This document shows positions 1 to 8,921 of a stretch of DNA of 64,000 bases, piece by piece. The notes under the pieces are model-generated. The model made no database searches, was not told the DNA's origin, and saw only the letters and a list, made by a program, of their open reading frames with translations. Both the position numbers and the translations under genes were made by a program. Numbering within the stretch: the first letter of the stretch is position 1; every line of letters starts with the position of its first letter. Source of the DNA: Cupriavidus oxalaticus (GTDB lineage: Bacteria; Pseudomonadota; Gammaproteobacteria; Burkholderiales; Burkholderiaceae); NCBI RefSeq assembly GCF_004768545.1, contig NZ_CP038635.1, forward strand, positions 3,249,501-3,313,500. The letters are read 5' to 3'.

Positions 1-1066
1 TCGGGCGATTGGCCTGGAGTGAGGCAAGATTCAGGCTCTGTTCGACCGGGAACGGCTTTGCCTCGATCTGCGTTACGCCATAGGCCTCACGTGTCAGCGC
101 GATATTGTGTTCGAGGTACGGCGTCTCCAGTTGCAGTTCGTTGGGCTTGACATAGAATCGCTGGAACAGCGCCGGATAGACCGTGCCGAGCAGGAACGCG
201 CTGCCGGCCACCAGGATTGCCCCGGCCGCAGGCACCCGGTAGTCCCGCCAGCGCAGATAGGCCCATGAAGCGGCGGCAGCCGCGGCAGACAGGCTGCACT
301 GCAGCCACAGGACCGGCAGCCCCACATGGATGTCGGTATAGCTCGCGCCGACCACGACGCCGTTGTCGCCATAGAGAAGAAGGTAGCGGTCAAGCCAGTA
401 GGACCACGCCTGCAACGCGAAGAACAAGCCCAGCAACGCGGCAGCATGGATAGCGGCCGCCGCTGAAAGCCCGCGCGGCGGCTGGACCAGCGCGATATCG
501 CCGCGCAACCCATAGACCGCGCCGGCAATCACTGCGCAGCAGCCCAGCAGCAGGAGCAGCCAGTTCCTGAGTGCCAGATACGCAGGCAGCGAGAAGAAGT
601 AGAAGCCGATGTCCTTGCCGAAGATCGGATCGGACTTTCCGAATGGAACCTGATTGATGTAGCGCAGCGCAGTGTCCCAGCTCGACAGCTCTCCGACGGC
701 CATCAGCAGCCCTACAAAGACGGCAACGCCGGCAATGGCGGCGCGCCAGGGCAGGCGCATCGCCATCTCGCCGACCGGTTCGCCCCGGGCCTCCGGCGTC
801 CAGGCCTGCGCCTGCCTCGCGCAGCGGTGCGCCAGCCAGCCCGATACCCAGATCGCACCCGCCGACACGCCGAAGACGGCAAGCAACAGCACCGCCTGGG
901 TCGAGAATATGGTGCGGAAAACCCCGGCGTAGCCAACGGAGGTAAACCACAGCCAGTCAACGATGAGGTCGCTGACGCGCCCGGCAGCGACCAGCGCGAC
1001 GATGACGGCCACTACCCAGGTCGCGGGGCGTCTCAGGCGCGTGGCATCCATCGCTGGCGAGCGCAT
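1..1066 (-). CDS. UPF0182 (COG1615) membrane protein, C-terminus cut by window edge
   Basis: This gene reads leftward off the window, so only about 355 N-terminal residues are visible. The ATG at 1066 is preceded by AAGGAG with an 8-base spacer. The translation starts MRSPAMDATRLRRP and has several strongly hydrophobic segments near residues 15-30, 55-75, 105-125, 170-190 and 200-225. The last visible stretch (YLEHNIALTREAYGV, then TQIEAKPFPV) matches the conserved block of UPF0182, a family of large integral membrane proteins of unknown function, usually about 900 residues. Nothing in the visible part suggests damage. No function is assigned; the neighbour to the right is unrelated and separated by 540 bases. 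Confidence 0.85.
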   Translation of the reverse strand, partial: MRSPAMDATRLRRPATWVVAVIVALVAAGRVSDLIVDWLWFTSVGYAGVFRTIFSTQAVLLLAVFGVSAGAIWVSGWLAHRCARQAQAWTPEARGEPVGEMAMRLPWRAAIAGVAVFVGLLMAVGELSSWDTALRYINQVPFGKSDPIFGKDIGFYFFSLPAYLALRNWLLLLLGCCAVIAGAVYGLRGDIALVQPPRGLSAAAAIHAAALLGLFFALQAWSYWLDRYLLLYGDNGVVVGASYTDIHVGLPVLWLQCSLSAAAAAASWAYLRWRDYRVPAAGAILVAGSAFLLGTVYPALFQRFYVKPNELQLETPYLEHNIALTREAYGVTQIEAKPFPVEQSLNLASLQANRP

Positions 1067-1388
1067 CGATCATGCTCCTTTGCCGCACTGTCGTCCGTGA
1101 CCTGCTTGCCTGTGCGATAGCTGCCGCGCGACAATGCGTGGGTCCGGGCGAATTGTGCAGTCTGATTCATTGTAGGCGAGACGATCGGGAGACAGCGAGC
1201 CGTGCCGCCGGGGAAGCCATGCAAAAGGCGCCAGCGCGCCGGCGTGGGCGGGTTGAGGGAGGAGGGGTTTCGGTGTTTGGCTATTTGCCGGCGAACGGCA
1301 CTCAGGCAGGATGCGGCGTCCGTATGGGAATGCGAAGTGTCTTATCGAATCGCGAGCCAAGGCGCGAGAGACTGAGGCCGTCATCGAA

Positions 1389-1548
1389 CAACGATGACCG
1401 GGTGTGGAAGCCCGCGTGTCACAGTTTGATAGTCGCCGTTGGCGACCTTCTTGCCCATTCGGGCTAGCCATTGCTTTATGGCGGGCCGGACGAGACAGCC
1501 GCAAGGCTGACCGGCATTGGCTGTGACACCGGGCTTCCACCCTCGTTG
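1389..1548 (+). ncRNA. Candidate structured RNA: long closing stem with four internal hairpins
   Basis: A long stem closes the element: CAACGA 1389-1394 with TCGTTG 1543-1548, GTGGAAGCCCG 1404-1414 with CGGGCTTCCAC 1530-1540, and GTGTCACAG 1416-1424 with CTGTGACAC 1521-1529. Inside it lie four hairpins in series: GTCGCC/GGCGAC (1432-1446), GCCC/GGGC (1453-1464), GCCAT/ATGGC (1467-1482) and CAGCC-GCAA-GGCTG (1496-1509, a GNRA loop). This is seen directly. It lies 62 bases upstream of the small gene at 1611, so a cis-regulatory 5' leader is the favoured inference. An independent small RNA or a mobile repeat remains possible. Confidence 0.55.
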
Positions 1549-1610
1549 TCAGGCCCGCCGCCCTCCCCTCACGTCGCGCGGCAGGCCTTCATCCAACGAT
1601 CGGAGGTCAT

Positions 1611-1799
1611 ATGTCGGGAAACTCGTTATCCACAGCGGCACGGCTGAATCTTGAGTCATTGGCGGCGGGCATCGAAGGCGTGCTTGGCATGCTGGACCAG
1701 TTGTGCGACGCATCCGAAGGCTGCTTCAGTGCGCTTTGCCTGCTTCGACTGTTGAAGGCGCAGCTGGAAGGCATATTGGCGGAGGAGCTTGCCGCCTGA
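1611..1799 (+). CDS. Small conserved protein, DUF1484-like (62 aa)
   Basis: A 62-residue helical protein rich in Leu, Ala and Glu, with the block LESLAAGIEGVLGMLDQL followed by EGCFSALCLLRLLKAQL. This pattern resembles the DUF1484 small proteins known in Ralstonia and Cupriavidus; the match is from memory and only moderately sure. GGAGG at 1601-1605 sits 5 bases before the ATG and decides the start. No signal peptide or membrane segment is evident. The gene stands alone between a structured 5' region and the convergent TRAP permease, so its context gives no function. DUF1484 proteins have no established role. Confidence 0.65.
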   Translation: MSGNSLSTAARLNLESLAAGIEGVLGMLDQLCDASEGCFSALCLLRLLKAQLEGILAEELAA

Positions 1800-1854
1800 C
1801 GGCCTTGGCCGCTGAAGGCTTGCCAGTCCCACTGGTAAGCCCCTGCCCGCAGCC

Positions 1855-3723
1855 TTACAGGAACCCAATCGAGAACCACGGCACCAGCGTCAGCAGCAAC
1901 AGCGCAATGCACAACGCCGCCATATGCGGCCACACGCGCGGCATGGCAACGTCCGGCGACACGCGCCCGATGGCGCAGGCGGCATAGAAGCCCACGCCGA
2001 ACGGCGGCGCGAACAAGCCCAGCCCCATGGCGAAGATCACCACCATGGCGTAGTGCACCTCATGCACGCCGACCAGCCTGGCAATCGGAAACAGCAACGG
2101 CCCGAACAGCACGATGGCCGGGATGCCTTCCAGCAAACTGCCCAAGATCACAAAAGCCAGCGCCGACACCAGCAGGAAGCCAGTCTTTCCGCCCGGCACA
2201 GCGGACATGATGCTGACCAGGTCCTCCGCAAACCCGGACTGCGTCAGTGCCCACGCCATGGTGGTGGCACAGCCCACGATCAGCAGGATCGCACCGGACA
2301 ACGCCGCGGTATCGAGCAGGATCGGATAAATGCGCCGGAGTTCGAACTGCCGGTACACCAGCAAGCCGGCCAGCACCGTATAGAAGATGCCGATGGTCGA
2401 TACCTCGGTGGCAGTGGCCACGCCCTCCACCACCGCCGTGCGAATGATGACCGGCAGCGCCAGCGCCGGCAGGGCCACCACCAGCAATCTCAGCAACGTC
2501 CTGCTCGATGGCCGCACCATGCCGCCCCTGTCCTCCTTGCGCGTCTGCCACCAGACCACCAGTGCCATCATCGCCAGGCCGACCAGCGCCGGCATCAACC
2601 CGCCGATGAATAGCGAGGTGATCGACACGCCCGTGACCGACCCCACCGTGATCAGCACGATGCTGGGTGGAATCGTTTCCGACATCGCACCGGACGCCGA
2701 CAGCAGGCCGATCAGGTCGCCATCCTTCGCGCCGCTCTGCTTCATCTCCGGGAACAGCGCCGGCGCGACCGCCGCCATATCGGCAGCTTTTGAACCGGAG
2801 ATGCCCGAGACGATGTACATCGCCCCAAGCAGCACATACTGCAGGCCGCCGCGTACGTGCCCGATCAGGCTGACCAGGAACTGGATCATCGCGCGCGCCA
2901 GGCCCGTCATCTCGATCAGCCCGCCGAGGAAGATGAACAGCGGGACCGCCAGCAGGATCAGGTGTGACATGCCCTCCTGCATGCGGTTCGGCATGATGGA
3001 CAGCGGCGTGGTCGTGGACAGCGCCAGGTAGCACAGCGTGGAGAGCCCGAAAGCGAAGGCAATGGGCACGCCGATGGCAACGCAGCCAACCAGCATCAGC
3101 AGGAAGAAAATCACCAGGTTGGCGTTGCCCAGTCCCAACAGCACCGGCGAGAGCAGCCACAACGCGCCAGCGCCTAGCCCGACCAGCAGGCCACTGAGGG
3201 CCACCTGCCTGCGGCTTGCGGTCTCCAGCAGGCGGATCGCGGCGGTCACGAGCATCAGCACGGTGCCGGCGAGCACCGCCCCGGCGCGCCAGGCTTCGCT
3301 GACCTCCAGGGTCGGCGTCAGCACGTCCACGTGTTCGACGAGATGTTCCCAAGCCGGCCGCACCAGCAGCAACAGGAACGCCACCACCATCCACATGCCA
3401 CAGGCATCCAGCCATGCGCGCCGGTGCGGCGGCAGCTTGCTGATGAAGGTGGTGAGCTGCATATGCGCGCTGCGCTGCAGGGCAATGATGGCGCCGAGCA
3501 TCGCCAGCCACAGGAACAGGATGCCGGCGAGTTCCTCCGTCCAGGGCAGCGGCGCATGCAAGGCATAACGCGCAAACGCGCCGCCCCCGAGGATCAGGGT
3601 CTCGGCCACGACGATCAGCGCGGCCGGAACCTCGACCACGCAGGCCAGGACGCGGCTCCAGCGTGCGCTGGCCGTGGAGGGGGTACTGGCGGGCCGGTCC
3701 AGGGTCTCGGCGGTGTGCTCCAT
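1855..3723 (-). CDS. TRAP transporter fused DctQ-DctM permease
   Basis: This is the integral membrane part of a tripartite ATP-independent periplasmic transporter. Residues about 25-190 form the small DctQ-type subunit with four membrane segments (PWTEELAGILFLWLAMLGA is typical). From about residue 195 follows the large DctM subunit with a dozen hydrophobic helices and motifs such as GVPIAFAFGLS, SGSKAADMAAVAP and IPPSIVLI. The fusion explains the length of 622 residues. The ATG at 3723 has GAGGAG 6 bases upstream; an in-frame ATG at 3741 lacks a ribosome site. The next gene upstream encodes the matching periplasmic binding protein. The sugar-acid enzymes nearby suggest a hexuronate or aldonate as substrate, which is inference. 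Confidence 0.92.
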   Translation of the reverse strand: MEHTAETLDRPASTPSTASARWSRVLACVVEVPAALIVVAETLILGGGAFARYALHAPLPWTEELAGILFLWLAMLGAIIALQRSAHMQLTTFISKLPPHRRAWLDACGMWMVVAFLLLLVRPAWEHLVEHVDVLTPTLEVSEAWRAGAVLAGTVLMLVTAAIRLLETASRRQVALSGLLVGLGAGALWLLSPVLLGLGNANLVIFFLLMLVGCVAIGVPIAFAFGLSTLCYLALSTTTPLSIMPNRMQEGMSHLILLAVPLFIFLGGLIEMTGLARAMIQFLVSLIGHVRGGLQYVLLGAMYIVSGISGSKAADMAAVAPALFPEMKQSGAKDGDLIGLLSASGAMSETIPPSIVLITVGSVTGVSITSLFIGGLMPALVGLAMMALVVWWQTRKEDRGGMVRPSSRTLLRLLVVALPALALPVIIRTAVVEGVATATEVSTIGIFYTVLAGLLVYRQFELRRIYPILLDTAALSGAILLIVGCATTMAWALTQSGFAEDLVSIMSAVPGGKTGFLLVSALAFVILGSLLEGIPAIVLFGPLLFPIARLVGVHEVHYAMVVIFAMGLGLFAPPFGVGFYAACAIGRVSPDVAMPRVWPHMAALCIALLLLTLVPWFSIGFL

Positions 3724-3762
3724 CTTTGTCTCCTCTTGCATGTCGGCTTGATGGTGCCTGCT

Positions 3763-4782
3763 TCAGACCAGCGGCCCGGTGTATTTTTCCAGCATCTGCC
3801 ATGCCTCGTCGCCAAACTTCTTGCGCCACTCGGCGTAGAAGCCCGCGTCCCGCAGCAGCTTGCGGAACGGCGCCGGATCCGGCCGGTTGAACTTAATGCC
3901 AAGCCGGGTCATCTCCGCCTGCGCTTCGACGTCGAGCCGCGCGATATCCTCGCGCTGCTTCAGCGCCGCGGTGGTGAAGCGCGTCGTCAGCAAAGCCTGC
4001 ACCTCGCGCGGCAGTGCCTGGAATTTTCTGGCATTGCCGAAGATAAAGTGGCCGTCCCAGGTATGCGCGGTCATCGAGCAGAACTTCTGCACTTCATACA
4101 GCTTGCCGCTGCGGATCAGCGACAGCGGCGTCTCCTGGCCATCCACCACGCGTGTCTGCAGCGCCGAATAGAGATCGGCGAACGGTATGACCGTCGGCGC
4201 CGCGCCCAGCATCCTGAACATCGAGACCCACAGCGGGATCGCCGGGACGCGGATCTTGAACCCCTTCAGGTCCGCTGGCGTGTTCACCGGGCGGGTAGCG
4301 GAGGTGATGTTGCGATAGCCGTTGTCGAGGCACTTCTCGAACACGTGCAGGTTCACCTTGCCCAGCGCGCCCCGGACATAGGCGCCCAGTCCGCCGTCCA
4401 TCGCGGCCCACACCGCGGCGTAGTCCTTGAAGGCAAAGGCCACACCGTTGATGCTGGCGGCCGGGACACGTGTCTGCAGGTTGGTGCTGGCCGTGGACAT
4501 GAAGTCGATGGCACCGGCGAGGACCTGGGAGACCATGTCCGGCTCGCTGCCCAGCTGGCTATTGGGATAGACCTGCAGGTCGACCTTGCCGCCGGTGTCC
4601 TGGCGAATGGCCTCGGCGGCCTCCTTGATGCGAAGCGTGCCCGGATGGTCGGCCGGGAAGGCCGTGCCGTACTTCAGCCTGATGGTGGCGTTCTGGGCGA
4701 ACGCGTTGCGCGCGGGCAATGCCAGCGCCAGTCCGCCGGCGGCGAGTGCGCCGAACTGCCGGCGAGTGAACCGATGGGCCAT
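3763..4782 (-). CDS. TRAP transporter solute-binding protein (DctP family)
   Basis: A 339-residue periplasmic binding protein. The N-terminus MAHRFTRRQFGALAAGG has a twin-arginine pair and a hydrophobic core ending near ARNAFAQ, so export, possibly by Tat, is likely. The mature part shows DctP family landmarks: LKYGTAFPADHP, VYPNSQLGSE, the LKGFKIRVP segment with the arginine that contacts the ligand carboxylate in this family, and the VVDGQETPLSLI motif. It lies 39 bases upstream of the fused permease on the same strand and 21 bases after the dehydrogenase gene, so the three probably form one operon. It would capture an organic acid, here probably a uronate, and hand it to the permease. Confidence 0.92.
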   Translation of the reverse strand: MAHRFTRRQFGALAAGGLALALPARNAFAQNATIRLKYGTAFPADHPGTLRIKEAAEAIRQDTGGKVDLQVYPNSQLGSEPDMVSQVLAGAIDFMSTASTNLQTRVPAASINGVAFAFKDYAAVWAAMDGGLGAYVRGALGKVNLHVFEKCLDNGYRNITSATRPVNTPADLKGFKIRVPAIPLWVSMFRMLGAAPTVIPFADLYSALQTRVVDGQETPLSLIRSGKLYEVQKFCSMTAHTWDGHFIFGNARKFQALPREVQALLTTRFTTAALKQREDIARLDVEAQAEMTRLGIKFNRPDPAPFRKLLRDAGFYAEWRKKFGDEAWQMLEKYTGPLV

Positions 4783-4803
4783 GATGTGCTTGTCTCCTGT
4801 TGT

Positions 4804-6267
4804 TCAAGTTGTGGCCGGGAAGGACAGCAGTGCTGCCGCGCCGCGCTCGCGCAATACCGTCAGGTGTGCGGCAAGCCGGCGCCGGAACTGCTGCGGCCAC
4901 GGGGCGTCGCCAAATACGGCGCCGTGCGCCAGGGCCCGGTGCACGGCTTCCGTATTGCTGTCCGTGCCGCACAGCGCTGCGGCAAGCGGCGGCGCACCGG
5001 GATCGCTGGCGGCCAGCGGCTCGCCACGCTCGTTGGTGTCGCAGCGCAAATAGTGGAGCCACAGCGCCAGCGCACGCTCCAGGCATGGCCGCTCGATGCC
5101 CGCGGCCAGGCTTTCGCGCAAGGCCGGCAGCCAGCGCACCGGGACCTTCTGCGTGCCATCCATCGCAATCTGCGCGGTGTGATGCGCGATCGCCGCGTTG
5201 CGCAGGCGGCACAGCAACGCATTGCCGTAGCGGGCGACGTCGTACTCCGGCGGCGCGGTGACGGTGGCATGCAGGTCCTCCATCACCCCGCGCGCGAAGG
5301 CACCGAGGACCGGATCGGCCATCGCCCCGGCCACGGTTTCTATGCCGCACAACTGCGCGGCATAGGCGATCGCCGAATGCGTGCCGTTCAGCATGCGCAG
5401 CTTCATGGCCTGGAACGGCCGGACATCACCGGTCATCAACGCGCCGCCAGCCTCCCACGCGGGCCGCGCTCCGGCGAAGCGGTCTTCGATCACCCATTGC
5501 GTGAACGGCTCGCAGACAATGGCGGCTTCATCGCGTAGTCCGAGGCGCTGCTGCGCCCAGTTCAGCGACGTTGGCGTTGCGGCCGGCACAATGCGGTCGA
5601 CCATGGTGTTCGGCAGCGCCACCTCATCGTGGATACGCCGGGCCAGCGCCGGATCGGCCTGCGACGCGTACTGCGTCAGCAGCTTGCGCAGCGTGTCGCC
5701 GTTGTCGGCCATGTTGTCGCAGCAGACAATGCTCAGCGGCGCGCCGAACGGCCGGCGGCGTATCCCCGCCGCCAGCACGCCGAGCGTGCTGCGCGGCGCC
5801 TCGGGATGGGCCAGGTCATGACGGATTTCCGGATCGCTGGTGTCGAGGTCGGATGTCGACGGATGCCGGTGGTAGCCTTTTTCAGTCACGGTGCAGGTTA
5901 CGACCGACGCGGCGGGATCGGCGATGGCGCCGATCACCTGCTCCAGTGCATGCGGCGCATACAGGGCCTGCACCAGCGCCCCCACGATGCGCCCCGTGGC
6001 CTCGGCACCCTGTCGCTCGATGACCGCGTACAGGCAATCCTGCGCAGTCAGCGCGCGCGCCATGCGCGGTTCCCGCAAGCTGACGCCCACGATGCCCCAG
6101 CGCGTGTCGCCATCATGGATCGCTGCCTCGGTGTACAGCGCCTGGTGCGCGCGGTGGAAGGCGCCGAGCCCGATATGCACCACGCCGCGCGACAGACGGC
6201 TGCGCTCGTAGCCGGGCTGTTGCACGGCGGCGTCGGCGCTGCAGACGGTACGCTGCGCCAGCCTCAT
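4804..6267 (-). CDS. uxuB: Mannitol dehydrogenase family, probable D-mannonate oxidoreductase (fructuronate reductase)
   Basis: A 487-residue NAD-dependent polyol dehydrogenase. The N-terminal Rossmann part carries GVVHIGLGAFHRAHQALYTE. The middle has SIVCCDNMADNGDTL, LPNTMVDRIVPA and the family signature KLRMLNGTHSAIAYAA with the catalytic lysine region. Fructuronate reductase interconverts D-fructuronate and D-mannonate; mannitol or arabinitol dehydrogenases share the fold, so specificity is inferred from the TRAP genes downstream and the mannonate-dehydratase-like gene opposite. I chose ATG 6267 because it gives the usual short lead before GVVHIGLG and has GAGGG upstream. Longer in-frame starts at 6342 and 6390 lack ribosome sites. 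Confidence 0.82.
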   Translation of the reverse strand: MRLAQRTVCSADAAVQQPGYERSRLSRGVVHIGLGAFHRAHQALYTEAAIHDGDTRWGIVGVSLREPRMARALTAQDCLYAVIERQGAEATGRIVGALVQALYAPHALEQVIGAIADPAASVVTCTVTEKGYHRHPSTSDLDTSDPEIRHDLAHPEAPRSTLGVLAAGIRRRPFGAPLSIVCCDNMADNGDTLRKLLTQYASQADPALARRIHDEVALPNTMVDRIVPAATPTSLNWAQQRLGLRDEAAIVCEPFTQWVIEDRFAGARPAWEAGGALMTGDVRPFQAMKLRMLNGTHSAIAYAAQLCGIETVAGAMADPVLGAFARGVMEDLHATVTAPPEYDVARYGNALLCRLRNAAIAHHTAQIAMDGTQKVPVRWLPALRESLAAGIERPCLERALALWLHYLRCDTNERGEPLAASDPGAPPLAAALCGTDSNTEAVHRALAHGAVFGDAPWPQQFRRRLAAHLTVLRERGAAALLSFPATT

Positions 6268-6468
6268 GCCCTGACCCTCGATCGTTTGTATTGCGGCATC
6301 GTGCGTGGCATCCGTGCTGTTGACGATGGCAAAACGTACCATTCGGGAATGCTGCAGACGTGCAGCCGTTTCGCAACATTTGTGCGGCACTTGCGCTTTC
6401 CCGCTGCGGAATCCTCTCGTATCCGCCCCTGCCTTCGGGAGGTAACCTGCTTCGCATCCCGTGCCATA

Positions 6469-6490
6469 GCGTCATCGCATGCGATGACGC
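6469..6490. promoter_or_regulatory. Perfect 22-bp palindrome, candidate operator in divergent promoter region
   Basis: The half site GCGTCATCGCA is followed immediately by its exact reverse complement, with no spacer. It lies between the divergent dehydrogenase (start 6267) and enolase (start 6524), 33 bases before the TTG start. This is the usual place for a shared operator of a catabolic regulator. No regulator gene is in the window, so the binding protein is unknown. Confidence 0.5.
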
Positions 6491-6523
6491 AGCAGTGGCA
6501 GCGCGCAATCGCCGGAGCAAGTC

Positions 6524-7732
6524 TTGAAGATCGAACGGATACAAACCATCGTCACCTGTCCGGGCCGCAACTTTGTCACGGTCAAGGTGATGACTGACCA
6601 GGGCGTCTACGGAGTTGGCGATGCCACGCTCAACGGCCGCGAGCTTGCGGTCAGCACCTACCTCGACGCGCATGTCATCCCCTGCCTCATCGGCCGCGAC
6701 CCGCGCTGCATCGAAGACATCTGGCAATACCTGTATCGCGGCGCCTACTGGCGGCGCGGCCCCGTCACGATGACCGCGATCGCCGCGATCGACATGGCGC
6801 TGTGGGATATTCTCGGTAAGCTGGCGAACATGCCGGTGTACCTGTTGCTGGGCGGCAAGAGCCGGCAACGGCTGCTGGTCTACGGGCACGCCAACGGCCG
6901 CGACCACGAGGAAGCCGTCGATGCCGTCCACCGGCATATCGAGGAGGGCTTCAAGGCGATCCGTGTGCAATCCGGCGTGCCGGGACTCTCCAAGGTGTAT
7001 GGCGTGGGCAAGCAAGCCGGCCACTATGAACCCGCGGAGAAGGGGCTCCCGCCGGAAGAACCGTGGGACACTGCCCTCTACCTGCGCCACACGCCGGAAC
7101 TGTTCCGCAAGGTGCGCGATGCCATCGGCTTCGGGCCACACCTGCTGCATGATGCGCACCACCGGCTGACGCCGATCGAAGCGGCCCGCCTTGGCAAGGC
7201 ACTCGAGCCGTTCAGCCTGTTCTGGCTGGAAGACGCCACGCCGGCCGAAAGCCAGGACGCCTTCCGCCTGATCCGCCAGCACACCACCACGCCGCTGGCG
7301 GTAGGAGAAGTCTTCAATTCGATCTGGGATTGCAAGGACCTCATCGGCAACCAGCTGATCGACTTCATCCGCACCACCATCGTCCATGCCGGCGGCATCA
7401 CGCATGTGCGGCGCATCGCGGACTTCGCCGCGATGCACCAGGTGCGCACCGGATTCCACGGCGCCACCGACCTGTCGCCGGTGTGCATGGCGGCGGCGGT
7501 CAACTTCGGGCTGTGGGCGCCGAACTTCGGCATCCAGGAACTGATGCCGCACAACGCGCTGACCGACGAAGTGTTCCCGCACAACTATCGCTTTGCGGAC
7601 GGCCATCTGGTCATGGACGAGGTGCCTGGACTTGGCGTCGACATCGACGAAGCGCTGGCCGCCAGGTACCCGTATGAGCGTGCCTACCTGCCTGTGGCAA
7701 GGCTATGCGATGGAGCGATGTGGAACTGGTAG
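6524..7732 (+). CDS. Enolase-superfamily D-mannonate dehydratase-like protein (ManD/RspA)
   Basis: A 402-residue member of the mandelate racemase/enolase superfamily, of exactly the usual ManD length. Seen motifs: [17 protein letters not shown] in the capping/barrel junction; the metal ligands in LLHDAHHR (Asp about 210), FWLEDATP (Glu about 236) and VGEVFNS (Glu about 262); and [10 protein letters not shown] near the end. ManD enzymes dehydrate D-mannonate to 2-keto-3-deoxygluconate, although some members (RspA type) have low activity. The start is TTG with GGAG 6 bases upstream; no ATG fits the conserved N-terminus [17 protein letters not shown]. The dehydrogenase on the other strand would supply mannonate. 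Confidence 0.88.
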   Translation: MKIERIQTIVTCPGRNFVTVKVMTDQGVYGVGDATLNGRELAVSTYLDAHVIPCLIGRDPRCIEDIWQYLYRGAYWRRGPVTMTAIAAIDMALWDILGKLANMPVYLLLGGKSRQRLLVYGHANGRDHEEAVDAVHRHIEEGFKAIRVQSGVPGLSKVYGVGKQAGHYEPAEKGLPPEEPWDTALYLRHTPELFRKVRDAIGFGPHLLHDAHHRLTPIEAARLGKALEPFSLFWLEDATPAESQDAFRLIRQHTTTPLAVGEVFNSIWDCKDLIGNQLIDFIRTTIVHAGGITHVRRIADFAAMHQVRTGFHGATDLSPVCMAAAVNFGLWAPNFGIQELMPHNALTDEVFPHNYRFADGHLVMDEVPGLGVDIDEALAARYPYERAYLPVARLCDGAMWNW

Positions 7733-7797
7733 CCTGGCACGCGATAGATGACGCTCACTTCCACACAATGCCGTCCCCCATGCCACCAGCACCCAAC

Positions 7798-8832
7798 ATG
7801 TTGAGCATCGTCGTTAACCAACCCCACGGCCTGTCCTTGTGCGCAAGGCCCATCCCCACCCCCGCCCCCGGCGAAGTCCGCCTGCGCGTGCGCTATGCCG
7901 GCATCTGCGGCTCCGACCTGCACATCTTCCACGGCAAGAATCCGTTCGCAGCGTATCCCCGCGTTATCGGCCATGAATTCATGGGTCATATCGACGCTGT
8001 CGGCGCGGGCATCAGCGCGCAGCGCATCGGCGAACGCGTGGTGGTGGATCCGGTCATCAGTTGCGGCCAATGCCACGCCTGCCGCATTGGCCGGCGCAAC
8101 GTCTGCAGCCGCATGCAGGTAATCGGCGTGCACCGTGACGGCGGCTTCAGCGAATACACGTGCGTGCCGGCGTGCAATGCCTACGCGGTGCCGGCTGGCC
8201 TGGCGGCGACGAGCGCGGCGGTGATCGAGCCCTTCGCCGTCGCGGCAAACATGACCCACCGCACAGGCGTGCTGCGCGAAGACATCGCGTTGATCTATGG
8301 CGCCGGCCCTATCGGTTTGAACCTGCTGCAAGTACTCAAGCGCGTCTACGGTGCACGGGTTCTGATCACCGACCACCTTGACGAACGGCTGGCGCTGGCC
8401 CGCCATTGCGGCGCCGATGCGGATGACGTCATCAACACCTCACATGAGGACATCGGACAGGCCCTTGCAAAACGCGGCGTGGCAGAGGGCCCGACACTTA
8501 TCTACGACGCCGTCTGCCACCCATCGATCCTGGAGGAAGCCGTGCGCATTGCCGCCCCGGCAGGACGCATCGGCATACTGGGCTTTTCCGCGATGCCATC
8601 GGCCGTTCCGCAACTGGAGCTGACCCGGAAGGAACTCTCGCTCTATGCCTCGCGCCTGAACTGCGACATGTTTACCACCGTGATCGACTGGATCTCCCAG
8701 GGGCTGGTCGACCCCGGCTGCATCGTCACGCATCGGATCGATTTCCACGATGTCGCCGATGCCCTGGACCTTGCCGAACACAACCCGCGCGAGAGCTGCA
8801 AGATATTGCTCGACTTTGGCGAGCCTGCCTGA
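7798..8832 (+). CDS. Zinc-binding alcohol dehydrogenase (RspB/L-gulonate 5-dehydrogenase-like)
   Basis: A medium-chain zinc dehydrogenase of about 344 residues. GICGSDLHIFHG carries the catalytic zinc cysteine, GHEFMG the histidine-glutamate pair, and CGQCHACRIGRRNVC the four structural-zinc cysteines. The nucleotide-binding part has IYGAGPIGLNLLQ. RspB-type proteins are commonly encoded next to RspA/ManD enolases, and some oxidise L-gulonate or related sugar acids; the true substrate is not visible. The gene follows the enolase closely and is probably cotranscribed. I prefer ATG 7798 because homologues begin right at the IVVNQP strand. In-frame ATGs at 7705, 7768 and 7780 are possible, and none has a clear ribosome site. 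Confidence 0.82.
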   Translation: MLSIVVNQPHGLSLCARPIPTPAPGEVRLRVRYAGICGSDLHIFHGKNPFAAYPRVIGHEFMGHIDAVGAGISAQRIGERVVVDPVISCGQCHACRIGRRNVCSRMQVIGVHRDGGFSEYTCVPACNAYAVPAGLAATSAAVIEPFAVAANMTHRTGVLREDIALIYGAGPIGLNLLQVLKRVYGARVLITDHLDERLALARHCGADADDVINTSHEDIGQALAKRGVAEGPTLIYDAVCHPSILEEAVRIAAPAGRIGILGFSAMPSAVPQLELTRKELSLYASRLNCDMFTTVIDWISQGLVDPGCIVTHRIDFHDVADALDLAEHNPRESCKILLDFGEPA

Positions 8833-8885
8833 TATGCCGCCAATCTTAGATATCGTCGAATGTTGCTAATGCACTACCCAAATGA

Positions 8886-8914
8886 AAATGGCCTCCCGAA
8901 TCGGGAGGCCATTT
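8886..8914. terminator. Bidirectional hairpin terminator
   Basis: AAATGGCCTCCCG and its exact reverse complement are separated by AAT, giving a 13-bp stem. It lies after the plus-strand dehydrogenase and just beyond the 3' end of the minus-strand tRNA-Thr remnant, so it can serve both. Confidence 0.7.
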
Positions 8915-8921
8915 ATATTCC

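Noticed and set aside
1070..1540. 156-codon minus-strand frame upstream of UPF0182
   Set aside because: It is antisense to the structured RNA region, has no ribosome site and shows random-looking composition.
2060..3829. 589-codon open frame on the minus strand
   Set aside because: It overlaps the TRAP permease in another frame of the same strand, with a repetitive Arg/Ala/Gly composition and no membrane segments.
3331..5538. 735-codon open frame on the plus strand
   Set aside because: It runs antisense to the TRAP permease, binding protein and dehydrogenase genes. Its translation is Arg/Gly/Gln-rich without domain patterns, typical of a high-GC shadow frame.
6113..7606. 497-codon open frame on the minus strand
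   Set aside because: It is antisense to the enolase-superfamily gene and dehydrogenase promoter region; no motif, and the opposite strand carries clear catalytic residues.
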